A DNA stretch of 5,892 bases from JBCBST01 sp039819115 (lineage in GTDB: Bacteria > Bacteroidota > Rhodothermia > Balneolales > Balneolaceae). The stretch is from NCBI GenBank assembly GCA_039819115.1, contig JBCBST010000165.1, positions 1-5,892 of the forward strand, read 5' to 3'. Under the pieces are notes generated by a model, which was given only the letters and a program-made list of their open reading frames with translations, had not been told where the DNA came from and did not search any database. The first letter of the stretch is position 1, and every line of letters begins with the position of its first letter. The translations under genes and the position numbers were made by a program. Positions 1-5,892 of this stretch are shown one piece after another.

Positions 1-2
1 GC

Positions 3-53
3 TCTACCTATTTCAAAAAAATGGAACAGGTAAAAGAGAAGCCATCATCTTGA
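3..53 (+). CDS. C-terminal tail of an unidentified upstream gene (partial)
   Basis: Only the last 16 codons would be visible, in a frame that ends at the TGA at 51-53. The residues are hydrophilic and lysine/glutamate-rich and do not identify a family. The stop overlaps the TTG start of upp by four bases (TTGA at 50-53), the same arrangement as the common ATGA overlap in bacterial operons, which is the main reason for preferring this frame. A second frame ends at the TAA at 31-33 and could instead be the upstream gene's end, with the AAGAGAAG stretch after it acting as ribosome binding site for upp. The sequence to the left would settle it. Confidence 0.35.
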   Translation, partial: STYFKKMEQVKEKPSS

Positions 54-676
54 GTACCGTAACCGAAATAGAACACCCGTTAGTTAAACGATACCTGACC
101 CAGGTGCGCGATAAGACCACCGATACGGCAACCTTTCGCTCAGCATTGAATACACTCGGAAATGTTCTGGCCTATCACGCATTAAAGGATTTACCCCTTG
201 CAGAGCATGTGGTTGATACCCCCATTCAACCTACCACGGGATACGGCCTGTCTACCGACGTAGTAATTGTACCCATTTTAAGAGCAGGACTGAGTTTGGT
301 TGAAGGCCTTATCAATTTCATACCAGAGGCAAAAGTGGGACACATTGGGGTATACCGGGATGAAGAAACTCATAACCCCATTAACTACTACCACAATTTT
401 CCGGGTGGTCTTGAAGGTGCCTATACCCTTTTGGTAGACCCGATGCTGGCTACGGGAGGTAGTGGCACTCATGCCCTCAACTTTTTAAAGGAACAAGGGG
501 CTACGAATATTCACTTTATCTGTCTGATTGCGGCTCCGGAAGGTATAGAACGTCTGCAAACCGATCATCCTGATGTACCTATCATCACTGCGGCCATTGA
601 TTCTCACCTAAACGAAAACGCCTATATTGTCCCCGGACTGGGAGACGCCGGCGACCGATATTTTGGCACCATCTAA
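50..676 (+). CDS. upp: Uracil phosphoribosyltransferase (UPRTase)
   Basis: This cytoplasmic enzyme converts uracil and PRPP to UMP and pyrophosphate in pyrimidine salvage. The 208-residue product has the same length as E. coli Upp and aligns with it end to end. An HPLVKRYL segment is near the N-terminus (residues 9-16). VPILRAGL follows at 74-81 and YRDEETHNP at 102-110. The PRPP-binding loop of type I phosphoribosyltransferases, VDPMLATGGSG, is at 129-139. AAPEGI is at 161-166, and the uracil-binding C-terminal end, PGLGDAGDRYFGT, is at 195-207. No key motif is missing, so it should be active. The start is TTG at 50: no in-frame ATG lies upstream in the window, the N-terminus then matches the family, and an AAGAGAAG purine stretch sits about nine bases before it. 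The downstream gene begins within its last codons, which implies co-transcription. E. coli-type regulation cannot be seen because the promoter lies outside the window. Confidence 0.96.
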   Translation: MSTVTEIEHPLVKRYLTQVRDKTTDTATFRSALNTLGNVLAYHALKDLPLAEHVVDTPIQPTTGYGLSTDVVIVPILRAGLSLVEGLINFIPEAKVGHIGVYRDEETHNPINYYHNFPGGLEGAYTLLVDPMLATGGSGTHALNFLKEQGATNIHFICLIAAPEGIERLQTDHPDVPIITAAIDSHLNENAYIVPGLGDAGDRYFGTI

Positions 677-1217
677 ATCCATCTGGCTTCTGCTGTTTAT
701 GTTTCCGGTTTTGATGCAATGCACCACACTGGACGACTACGACAACCAACAGGTACAGGAAGCCTTAAGCGATTCTGCACTTTCTATTACTGAAAGCTGG
801 GATGTTTCATTGTCGTTTCTAGAATACGGAAAGCGAAAGCTCATTCTTACGGGGAGTTATGCCCGGTCGGAGAAATCCACGCAGCGGGTGGCTACCGACA
901 TAGCCGGCCCCATCGATATTACCATTTTTGATGATAGTGCCAGAGTATCCACTCACGTTTGGGCTGATAGTGCCGTATACCTTTCCAAGATTGCTACGTT
1001 TCGTCTGTATGGAAATGTCCGGGTTCATACTGTGGATGGAAAAAGGTTGCGATCCGACTATCTGCAATGGGAGCGTAATGAAGATAAAATCAGCACTCCT
1101 GAATTTGTCATCTTTATATCCCCGCCTGATAGCATTGCGGCTAATGGATTTTTCGGAAATACCGATCTGACTAATTATACTCTAAATGAAGGCGGTGGAA
1201 CCGTTATTATAAACTGA
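663..1217 (+). CDS. lptC: LptC-like LPS export protein, probable lipoprotein
   Basis: LptC is the bitopic periplasmic component of the Lpt machine; it takes lipopolysaccharide from LptB2FG and passes it to LptA. From the TTG at 663 the product is 184 residues: a short APSK head, a hydrophobic segment at about 6-18, and Cys20 in the context VLMQC, suggesting a lipid anchor, although Gln before the Cys is not the usual Gly/Ala/Ser. The body follows the LptC beta-sandwich pattern of family members from this bacterial group: SWDVSLSFLEYGKRKLILTG, a segment with DSARVSTHVWADSAVYL, then FRLYGNVRVHTVDGKRLRSD, YLQWERNEDKISTPEFV, and a C-terminal stretch with GFFGNTDLTNYTL. The frame stays open back to a TTG at 627 (196 residues), but that start puts an odd polar head before the signal and a deeper overlap with upp, so 663 is preferred. 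The gene overlaps upp by 14 bases and shares one base with the next gene. No clear Shine-Dalgarno sequence precedes 663, which fits translational coupling. Confidence 0.8.
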   Translation: MAPSKSIWLLLFMFPVLMQCTTLDDYDNQQVQEALSDSALSITESWDVSLSFLEYGKRKLILTGSYARSEKSTQRVATDIAGPIDITIFDDSARVSTHVWADSAVYLSKIATFRLYGNVRVHTVDGKRLRSDYLQWERNEDKISTPEFVIFISPPDSIAANGFFGNTDLTNYTLNEGGGTVIIN

Positions 1218-2728
1218 TGCGTGTACGTGGGCTCCTTCTTTTTTTCTTCGTTCTGATACAGCAACAGGCTTTCCCGCAAAGTGAAGTGGTTTTAGAGAGT
1301 TTCACCTCTGCGGTGCGCACTACGTTCGAAGGAGAACCAATTCAAAAACTGTACAATACCCGAATGAAGTCCGGGCAGTTTACGATGGTATGCGATAGTG
1401 CCTGGCGTTTTCTTGAACGTAAAGAACTTCGTGCATTTGGTAACATCCAGATAGAAACGGAATCTGAGCTGATCTGGGCCGATACCCTGTTCTACTACGA
1501 TGTATTGGAGTTGAGTAACCTGCGCGGAAGAGTCGTTATCCTCCAGGACTCCACTACCCTCTTCGGGAATGCGGTTGACTATAATTTTGCCACAAAAACC
1601 GCCATTTTCCTGGACCAGATCAGGTTAGAAGACGAAGATGGCATTCTTACCGCTCAAACCGGTATCTATCTTGAGCTACAGGACAGCGCGATATTCAGAG
1701 GTCAGGTTCAAATTGCAGATTCAGGTCAGTATGCCGAAGGCGACAGCCTGTTTATTAACCGCGAGCGAGGCTACCTGGAATTATTCAGCAACATCTTTGT
1801 GGAGGATAGCACGAATAACGCCATACTTACCGGTGATTACCTAGAAGCGGATTCAACCGGGCGCAGACTTGTTATCGGTGATGCCTACCTGCGAAGAATA
1901 GAAAACGACACCACCTATGCCTCCCAAGCCGATAGCTCCGGAGTTGTATCGGCAGAATCCGATTCTCTTCTCCCAATACTTACCCAACCGGATTCTCTCA
2001 TTCAGTCACCGGAACTCTTACCTCCCGATTCTACTATAATTACCGCCGATACCAGCCATATTTTCGCGGAGGTTATCGAACTGATTAACCGGGATTCCAC
2101 CACGACCATTACCGCGTCTGATAACGTGACCAGTTGGTCCGAAACCATTTCATCGGTCTCTGATACCCTTCGGTATAATTCTGAAACTGAACGGTTTATC
2201 TTAACCGGTAATCCCAGGGCCTGGTACCAGCGTATCCAGCTCAAAGGACCGTTTATTTTTGTTCAACTGGATTCAGGGCAGGTTAAAGAGCTGACCTCAC
2301 ACCTTAATGCATTTGCCGTACAGGAGGATTCAGCAACGGGCCGGCTCCATCAAATACGTGGGGATACCTTACATGCCGTATTTGAAGATGGAAACCTATC
2401 CACCATAACCATCAACCCCGATAGTGAACTATTGTACCATACCAAGAATGAAGCAGGAGAAGCCGATGGGGCAGTCGAATATGGCTCTCCTAAAACCACG
2501 ATGTACTTCGAAAACGGGGAGCTTGCACGGGTAGTTGCAGGACAAAACCAGGGGCTTTTTCTCCCCGAATACACCGACCTGATAAACCGCACCTTAAAAG
2601 GGTTTGATTGGTCGCCCACCCTTAGACCACAAAAACCGATTCTGATTCCCATTTCCCGGTTTGGTAACCAGCCCCGCTTGCAATGGAAAGCCCTGCCCTC
2701 CCGCTACCTGGAATTTATTGTACAATAA
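1217..2728 (+). CDS. OstA/LptA-like periplasmic LPS-transport protein
   Basis: The 503-residue secreted protein has a signal peptide (MRVRG head, hydrophobic stretch about 5-15, probable cleavage near the Ala18-Phe-Pro-Gln site). Residues about 50-230 carry repeated OstA/LptA-type beta-strand units: CDSAW (59-63), FGNIQIE (74-80), ADTLFYYD (88-95), LRGRVVILQ (102-110), FGNAVDYN (116-123), FRGQVQIADS (160-169), GDSLFIN (175-181) and GDYLEADS (206-213). A low-complexity Asp/Ser/Pro-rich linker spans about 238-280. A second block of similar units follows (SDTLRYNSETERF at 315-327, LTGNPRAWY at 329-337, RGDTLHAVFEDGNL at 381-394), then a polar C-terminus ending in aromatic residues. LptA forms the periplasmic bridge carrying lipopolysaccharide to LptD; the role here is inferred from the fold pattern and the LptC neighbour. 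It is far longer than E. coli LptA (about 185 residues), as is usual for FCB-group OstA-like proteins, so I give no symbol. The ATG shares its A with the LptC stop (TGATG). The protein could act as an LptA, or as an LptD-associated OstA protein. Confidence 0.82.
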   Translation: MRVRGLLLFFFVLIQQQAFPQSEVVLESFTSAVRTTFEGEPIQKLYNTRMKSGQFTMVCDSAWRFLERKELRAFGNIQIETESELIWADTLFYYDVLELSNLRGRVVILQDSTTLFGNAVDYNFATKTAIFLDQIRLEDEDGILTAQTGIYLELQDSAIFRGQVQIADSGQYAEGDSLFINRERGYLELFSNIFVEDSTNNAILTGDYLEADSTGRRLVIGDAYLRRIENDTTYASQADSSGVVSAESDSLLPILTQPDSLIQSPELLPPDSTIITADTSHIFAEVIELINRDSTTTITASDNVTSWSETISSVSDTLRYNSETERFILTGNPRAWYQRIQLKGPFIFVQLDSGQVKELTSHLNAFAVQEDSATGRLHQIRGDTLHAVFEDGNLSTITINPDSELLYHTKNEAGEADGAVEYGSPKTTMYFENGELARVVAGQNQGLFLPEYTDLINRTLKGFDWSPTLRPQKPILIPISRFGNQPRLQWKALPSRYLEFIVQ

Positions 2729-2781
2729 ACATCGTCCATTGGTTCTGTGGCTGCGTTATTTTAACTTCCTTACAAACAGAT

Positions 2782-2787
2782 GGGAGA
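2782..2787 (+). promoter_or_regulatory. Shine-Dalgarno sequence deciding the lipoprotein start
   Basis: GGGAGA lies four bases before the ATG at 2792. It supports that ATG over the in-frame ATG at 2780, which sits upstream of the Shine-Dalgarno sequence and has no such signal. It is the clearest ribosome binding site in the window and suggests that this gene is translated independently of the upp-lptC-ostA cluster. Confidence 0.6.
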
Positions 2788-2791
2788 TCAT

Positions 2792-3184
2792 ATGAGAATA
2801 TCATACACATTTTTTGTGGCTTTACTTGTATTCATTGTCGCCGGGTGTGAAGAAGAAGGTGTTGTAGGCAGTGAAGATGTGATTGTACACGATGGAATAC
2901 GACTTACCGTAGACTCCACATTCGTTGTTAATGATACGTTTATGGCCCGCGGAAAGGCTGAAAACATTGGAAACACGAGGGTTCCGGCAGTTTGGAAGGT
3001 AGAGGGTGTCTTTTATGAAGATCAGCGGTTCCGCTTCAAGCTGGGAGGAAACAACACCTCTATCCGGTTTCCCTTAGACCCGCTACAGGTAACCGGATGG
3101 GAAATCTCCTTCTCCAGCGATTTATACGCCCCGCAGGATTACCCTAATTTCTCCATTTCCGATTTGAGGGCATTTTCTGAGTAG
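2792..3184 (+). CDS. Small secreted lipoprotein of unknown function
   Basis: The product has 130 residues. MRISYTFFVALLVFIVAGC is a textbook lipoprotein signal with lipobox VAGC; Cys19 would be the lipidated N-terminus. It is followed at once by three acidic residues (CEEEG), which would favour leaving the inner membrane and loosely resembles the lipoprotein export signals of Bacteroidota surface lipoproteins. The mature part is about 110 residues and predicted to be beta-rich. A segment ARGKAENIGNTRVPAVWKVEG (residues 48 onward) followed by VFYED, and later a hydrophobic strand GWEISFSSD, resembles the pattern of small immunoglobulin-like FxLYD-type domains (a strand, a turn with N-x-G, then V-x-V-x-FYD). 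That likeness is by eye only, and I recognise no specific family. The gene lies 63 bases after the OstA-like gene and 81 bases before the next, with no visible terminator on either side. A role in the envelope is all that can be said. Confidence 0.78.
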   Translation: MRISYTFFVALLVFIVAGCEEEGVVGSEDVIVHDGIRLTVDSTFVVNDTFMARGKAENIGNTRVPAVWKVEGVFYEDQRFRFKLGGNNTSIRFPLDPLQVTGWEISFSSDLYAPQDYPNFSISDLRAFSE

Positions 3185-3265
3185 CAATGCGATGCCAACT
3201 GTCTTCATCCGGCTTTCGGCTGTTATCTTATGACGCAATGCATACCTGACTAAATAAGACGCGCT
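3185..3265 (+). other. Short intergenic spacer, no supported signal
   Basis: These 81 bases contain no ORF of note. A weak CCG/CGG stem around the CCGGCTTTCGG sequence near 3209-3219 lacks a T-tract. No convincing promoter boxes or Shine-Dalgarno sequence precede the ATG at 3266. Confidence 0.5.
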
Positions 3266-3910
3266 ATGAATGTTATTGTATTTGGTGCTTCCGGAGGAAT
3301 CGGACAGTGGGTAGTAAAAAAAGCCGCTGAACATGGACACACTGTTTCGGCTGTGATTCGGTCATCGTCAGACTATGATGCACCTGCCGGGGTAGACGTT
3401 ATTCGCGGAGAAGTGACCGACCTTGAGTTTGTTCAGTCTGTAGTAGCCGATCATTCGGTAATTATTTCATGTATTGGCATTCGAAGGGTCGGAAAGAGTC
3501 CATGGGCCCGCATTCAATCCCCTTCCAACCTGGTCGAAACCGTAACCCGGAATATGATTCATGCTGCTACCTGTTTGGATGATACCCGGTTGATATGGAT
3601 CAGTGCTGCCGGGGTTGGAGACAGCCGCGAGCTATGCTCTCCCCTGATCAAAAAGATGATTACCCTTGGTAATATCGGTCTGGCTTACCGCGATCTTGAA
3701 CATGCAGAACAACTCATTCAACGTTCAGCTTTACCATCGTTGACGGTTCGACCGGTCACACTTCTCCTCGGAAAACCATCGGGAAAAGCAAAGCCCTCCG
3801 AAGCATACACGTTATTCTCTACCATCCGAAGAAGTGATATCGCAACATGGATCATAGAAAATGCCCTGTCGGTAAACCACGAAAAAGCTAACGTACTTCT
3901 GGCGTCATAA
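3266..3910 (+). CDS. Atypical SDR / NmrA-like NAD(P)-binding protein
   Basis: The 214-residue, probably cytosolic protein has a single Rossmann fold. The N-terminal beta-strand and glycine-rich loop read VIVFGASGGIG (residues 3-13), the GxxGxxG pattern of atypical or extended short-chain dehydrogenases. Arg32, in the AVIRSS segment at the end of beta-2, suggests NADP(H) rather than NAD preference. GEVTD (48-52) matches the beta-3 loop that contacts the adenine ring, and VIISCIG (65-71) is beta-4. ISAAGVGDS (112-120) is the active-site strand, and LTVRPVTLLLG (159-169) with RRSDIATWI (188-196) is the conserved C-terminal pattern of NmrA, biliverdin-reductase-B-like and SDR_a5 proteins. The classical YxxxK catalytic pair is absent: Tyr141 is followed by Arg-Asp-Leu-Glu. 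It may therefore be an oxidoreductase with another proton donor or a redox sensor. The substrate is unknown and the neighbours do not help. It faces the EF-G paralogue tail to tail. Confidence 0.85.
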   Translation: MNVIVFGASGGIGQWVVKKAAEHGHTVSAVIRSSSDYDAPAGVDVIRGEVTDLEFVQSVVADHSVIISCIGIRRVGKSPWARIQSPSNLVETVTRNMIHAATCLDDTRLIWISAAGVGDSRELCSPLIKKMITLGNIGLAYRDLEHAEQLIQRSALPSLTVRPVTLLLGKPSGKAKPSEAYTLFSTIRRSDIATWIIENALSVNHEKANVLLAS

Positions 3911-3951
3911 TCGCTACATCCAATTACAGCGCCGCGACCTATTTATCCCAA

Positions 3952-3987
3952 TTATAAAAGGGGAGGAGTCTACTTACCACCTCCCCT
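3952..3987 (-). terminator. Rho-independent terminator of the EF-G paralogue
   Basis: An 8-bp perfect inverted repeat pairs AGGGGAGG (3959-3966) with CCTCCCCT (3980-3987), with a 13-base loop. Read on the minus strand the stem is followed by a T-rich tract (TTTTATAATT, about 3959 down to 3950). The EF-G stop at 4006-4008 lies 18 bases before it. On the plus strand the stem is followed by CCAAGCTA with no T-tract, so it should act mainly for the minus-strand gene, although a GC-rich stem may also slow read-through from the oxidoreductase gene. Confidence 0.75.
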
Positions 3988-4005
3988 CCAAGCTACCAAA
4001 ACTGG

Positions 4006-5892
4006 TTACGCTTCTTCTAACTCCTCATTTTCGGCAATTACCCGTTCCTGAACATCAAACGGTGCAGGAGCGTAATGCGAAAAATCGCGGGTGTAGGTCG
4101 CGCTGCCCTGGGTCATTGACTTTAACCGGGTTGAATAATGATCCAGTTCGTCCAAAGGTACATGAGCCTTGATTTTCTGGAGTGCCCCTTCGGCTTCCAT
4201 TCCCTGAATCTGCCCCCGGCGGGTTCCTAAATCACTCATCACATCACCCATATAGTCGCCAGGCACCAGTATCTCCACTTCGTTAATGGGCTCAAGTAAC
4301 TGCGGGGCTGCATCCATGAACCCATTACGGAAGGCCATACGTGCCGCTGTTTTAAAGGCAGCCTCATTCGAATCAACCGAATGCATGGATCCATCATAAA
4401 CGGAGACCCGAATATCTCTTGCACGGCACCCACTCATCGGGCCATTCTCCATTTTTTCCATTACACCCTTCAGAATGGCAGGCATAAAGCGATTGTCGAT
4501 CACTCCGCCAACAATACAGTTTTGAAAAATCAGAGATCCGCCCCACGGAAGTTCATGCTCTTCGCTATTGCGAACCTTCATATCTGCCGGAAAAGGAACA
4601 GAACTATCGGCAGGCTCAATGTAGAGCTTCACTTCGGCATACTGCCCGGCGCCACCCGATTGTTTCTTGTGCTTGTATTGAACCCGGACGGGTTTTGTGA
4701 TGGTTTCCCGGTATGGAATTTTTGGAGTAGTGAACTCAGCGTCCAGTTTAAAACGGTTGTTTAATGCATGGGCAATTACAGCAAGATGCTCTTCACCCTG
4801 CCCATGAATAATGACCTGTTTTAATTCCTGGCTGTGTTCGATGACAACAGAAGGATCTTCGCGATGAATTTGATGAAGAGCATGGCTCATCTTGTCTTCC
4901 TCTCCTTCCCGTTTCAGTTTTACCGCCGTGCGGATACTGGTTTTCGGGAAGATAATAGGAGCCAGTTTCAGTTCATTACCCTTTTCAAACAGGGTGTCAT
5001 TTACTTCGCCATCCTTTAGTTTTACAACGGCACCGATATCACCTGTTTTTATTTCCGGTACTTCCTGGCGTTTATGGCCTTCCGTCAGATATAAATTACC
5101 AAGGCGCACGGTTGAATCGTTTGACGCATTCACCAGGTCCATCCCGGATTTAATGCTCCCGCCATACACCTTGAAGTAAATCAAATCTCCTACATGCGAT
5201 TCGGAGTGCGTCTTAAATAAGAACATGGATGGAGAACCGTCGGGTTTTAGCTCCACTTTTTGCCCTGAGACTGTTTTCGGTGGATTTCCTTCCAGTGGGT
5301 TAGGTGCCACGTTATCAATAAAGCCCATGATACGGCCAGTGCCCATATTTCTGGATGCGCACGCGCAAAACAACGGATGAATAAGCCCATTTACCAACGA
5401 AAGATGAAAGCCTTGCTGCATTTGTTCTTCATCCAGTTCACCCTGCTCAAAATAGATATCCATGAGCGTTTCGTCGTTTTCGGCAATAACTTCCACCAAC
5501 TCTTTATGCAGCTCTTCGGCCCGGGCTTTTTCCGAATCCGGAATCGGAAGTTTATCGGGTTTACCTCCGTTTTCGGGAAACTCGTACATCGTCATCCTAA
5601 GTACGTCTATAATCGCGTGGAAGTCGGTCCCTTCGCTGTACGGGTATTGAACAACGGTGACTTCACGCCCAAAATGCTCTTTCGCCTCTTCTACGGTTTT
5701 CCAGAAATTCGATTGCTCGGCATCCAGTTTGTTCACCACAAACATAGATGGGATATCAAATTCACGAGTGTATTTCCAAAGGGAATCGGTTGCTACCTCC
5801 ACCCCATTTTCACTGTTCAGCACAAACATAGCGGTATCAGCAACCCGAAGTGGTCCAACCACTTCCCCCACATAATCTGAGGTTCCCGGTGT
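4006..5892 (-). CDS. EF-G paralogue (EF-G2-type translation GTPase), 5' end missing
   Basis: 628 residues are visible; the gene runs off the right edge, losing roughly 90 N-terminal residues (P-loop, switch I) by comparison with about 700-residue EF-G. Visible residue numbers follow. TPG of G3 is at 1-3, NKLD (G4) at 54-57, and the G5-like ACAS near 177-180. Domain II lies about 205-310, domain III about 315-390 (REDPS and the HGQGEEHL motif), domain IV about 393-530 (HKKQSGGAGQYAEV, then YDGSMHSVDSNEAAF), and domain V about 530-612 (RRGQIQGMEAEG, MTQGSATYT). A short acidic tail ends the protein. EF-G drives tRNA-mRNA translocation and helps ribosome recycling. Odd points: the residue after TPG is Thr where canonical EF-G has the hydrolysis-activating His, and domain IV carries extra sequence around 430-450 (EEHELPWGGS). 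The domain IV tip His (504) is kept. TetM-type ribosomal protection is less likely given the EF-G-like domain IV and V motifs. The overall likeness is to the second EF-G of Bacteroidota. It ends before a strong terminator. Confidence 0.92.
   Translation of the reverse strand, partial: TPGTSDYVGEVVGPLRVADTAMFVLNSENGVEVATDSLWKYTREFDIPSMFVVNKLDAEQSNFWKTVEEAKEHFGREVTVVQYPYSEGTDFHAIIDVLRMTMYEFPENGGKPDKLPIPDSEKARAEELHKELVEVIAENDETLMDIYFEQGELDEEQMQQGFHLSLVNGLIHPLFCACASRNMGTGRIMGFIDNVAPNPLEGNPPKTVSGQKVELKPDGSPSMFLFKTHSESHVGDLIYFKVYGGSIKSGMDLVNASNDSTVRLGNLYLTEGHKRQEVPEIKTGDIGAVVKLKDGEVNDTLFEKGNELKLAPIIFPKTSIRTAVKLKREGEEDKMSHALHQIHREDPSVVIEHSQELKQVIIHGQGEEHLAVIAHALNNRFKLDAEFTTPKIPYRETITKPVRVQYKHKKQSGGAGQYAEVKLYIEPADSSVPFPADMKVRNSEEHELPWGGSLIFQNCIVGGVIDNRFMPAILKGVMEKMENGPMSGCRARDIRVSVYDGSMHSVDSNEAAFKTAARMAFRNGFMDAAPQLLEPINEVEILVPGDYMGDVMSDLGTRRGQIQGMEAEGALQKIKAHVPLDELDHYSTRLKSMTQGSATYTRDFSHYAPAPFDVQERVIAENEELEEA

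Noticed and set aside
2..49. Open frame upstream of the upp TTG that could extend the protein to the window edge
   Set aside because: The N-terminus from TTG already matches the family length, and the extension has no ATG and no likeness to known Upp sequences.
627..662. TTG at 627 as start of the LptC-like gene
   Set aside because: It would put a polar 12-residue head with Trp and acidic residues before the signal segment, inside conserved upp codons; the TTG at 663 gives a normal lipoprotein signal.
3209..3219. CCGGCTTTCGG small hairpin after the lipoprotein gene
   Set aside because: Only three base pairs and no T-tract follow, so it is too weak to call a terminator.
3184..3241. GCAATGC occurs twice (3184-3190 and 3235-3241) in the spacer before the oxidoreductase gene
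   Set aside because: A seven-base direct repeat in such a spacer is easily due to chance; there is no third copy and no palindrome to suggest an operator.
3228..3256. Promoter-like pair TTATGA and TAAATA with a 17-base spacer before the oxidoreductase gene
   Set aside because: Each box matches the sigma-70 consensus at only about three of six positions, and the Bacteroidota-type TAnnTTTG motif is not present either.
4381..4764. A 127-residue plus-strand open frame antisense to EF-G domains III-IV
   Set aside because: It covers highly conserved EF-G motifs on the other strand and has no family features or ribosome binding site of its own.
5377..5880. A 167-residue open frame on the plus strand opposite the EF-G paralogue
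   Set aside because: It lies wholly antisense to a clearly conserved EF-G coding region, has no recognisable motifs, and its composition is what the reverse of that gene would give.

Overview
The window looks like chromosomal core sequence from a Gram-negative, double-membrane bacterium of the Bacteroidota/Chlorobiota/Rhodothermota/Balneolota (FCB) group. The best pointers are a long (about 500 residue) OstA-like protein directly behind an LptC-like protein, and an EF-G paralogue of the type seen as a second EF-G in Bacteroidota. Base composition is moderate. A Balneola-like or Rhodothermia-like source is my best guess; this rests on protein style and not on a marker gene.

Layout. (1) Positions 1-2728, plus strand, form a tightly packed cluster. 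It holds the tail of an unidentified upstream gene, upp (uracil phosphoribosyltransferase, complete, TTG start), an LptC-like lipopolysaccharide-export protein whose probable TTG start lies inside the end of upp, and a 503-residue OstA/LptA-like secreted protein whose ATG shares one base with the LptC stop codon. All junctions overlap, so co-transcription and translational coupling are likely. (2) Positions 2729-3265 hold a short intergenic gap, a small lipoprotein of unknown function with its own good Shine-Dalgarno sequence, and another short gap. (3) Positions 3266-3910 encode an atypical short-chain dehydrogenase/NmrA-like NAD(P)-binding protein. (4) Positions 3911-4005 are a convergent intergenic spacer with an intrinsic terminator that serves the minus strand. 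(5) From 4006 to the right edge, minus strand, lies an EF-G paralogue with 628 visible residues, lacking only its N-terminal part (P-loop and switch I).

How the genes fit together. The LptC-like and OstA-like proteins belong to the same process, moving lipopolysaccharide from the inner to the outer membrane: LptC anchors the periplasmic bridge and LptA/OstA-type beta-jellyroll repeats form it. upp is a housekeeping nucleotide-salvage gene that appears to share their transcript without an obvious functional link. The other genes have no evident shared pathway.

The most notable observation is in the EF-G paralogue. Its G3 motif reads TPG followed by Thr, where canonical EF-G has the His that activates GTP hydrolysis, while the domain IV tip His is kept. 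That is compatible with a slow or GTPase-impaired alternative translocase. I found no CRISPR array, mobile element, rRNA or tRNA, and no sign of an unprecedented system; most of the window is ordinary core genome.
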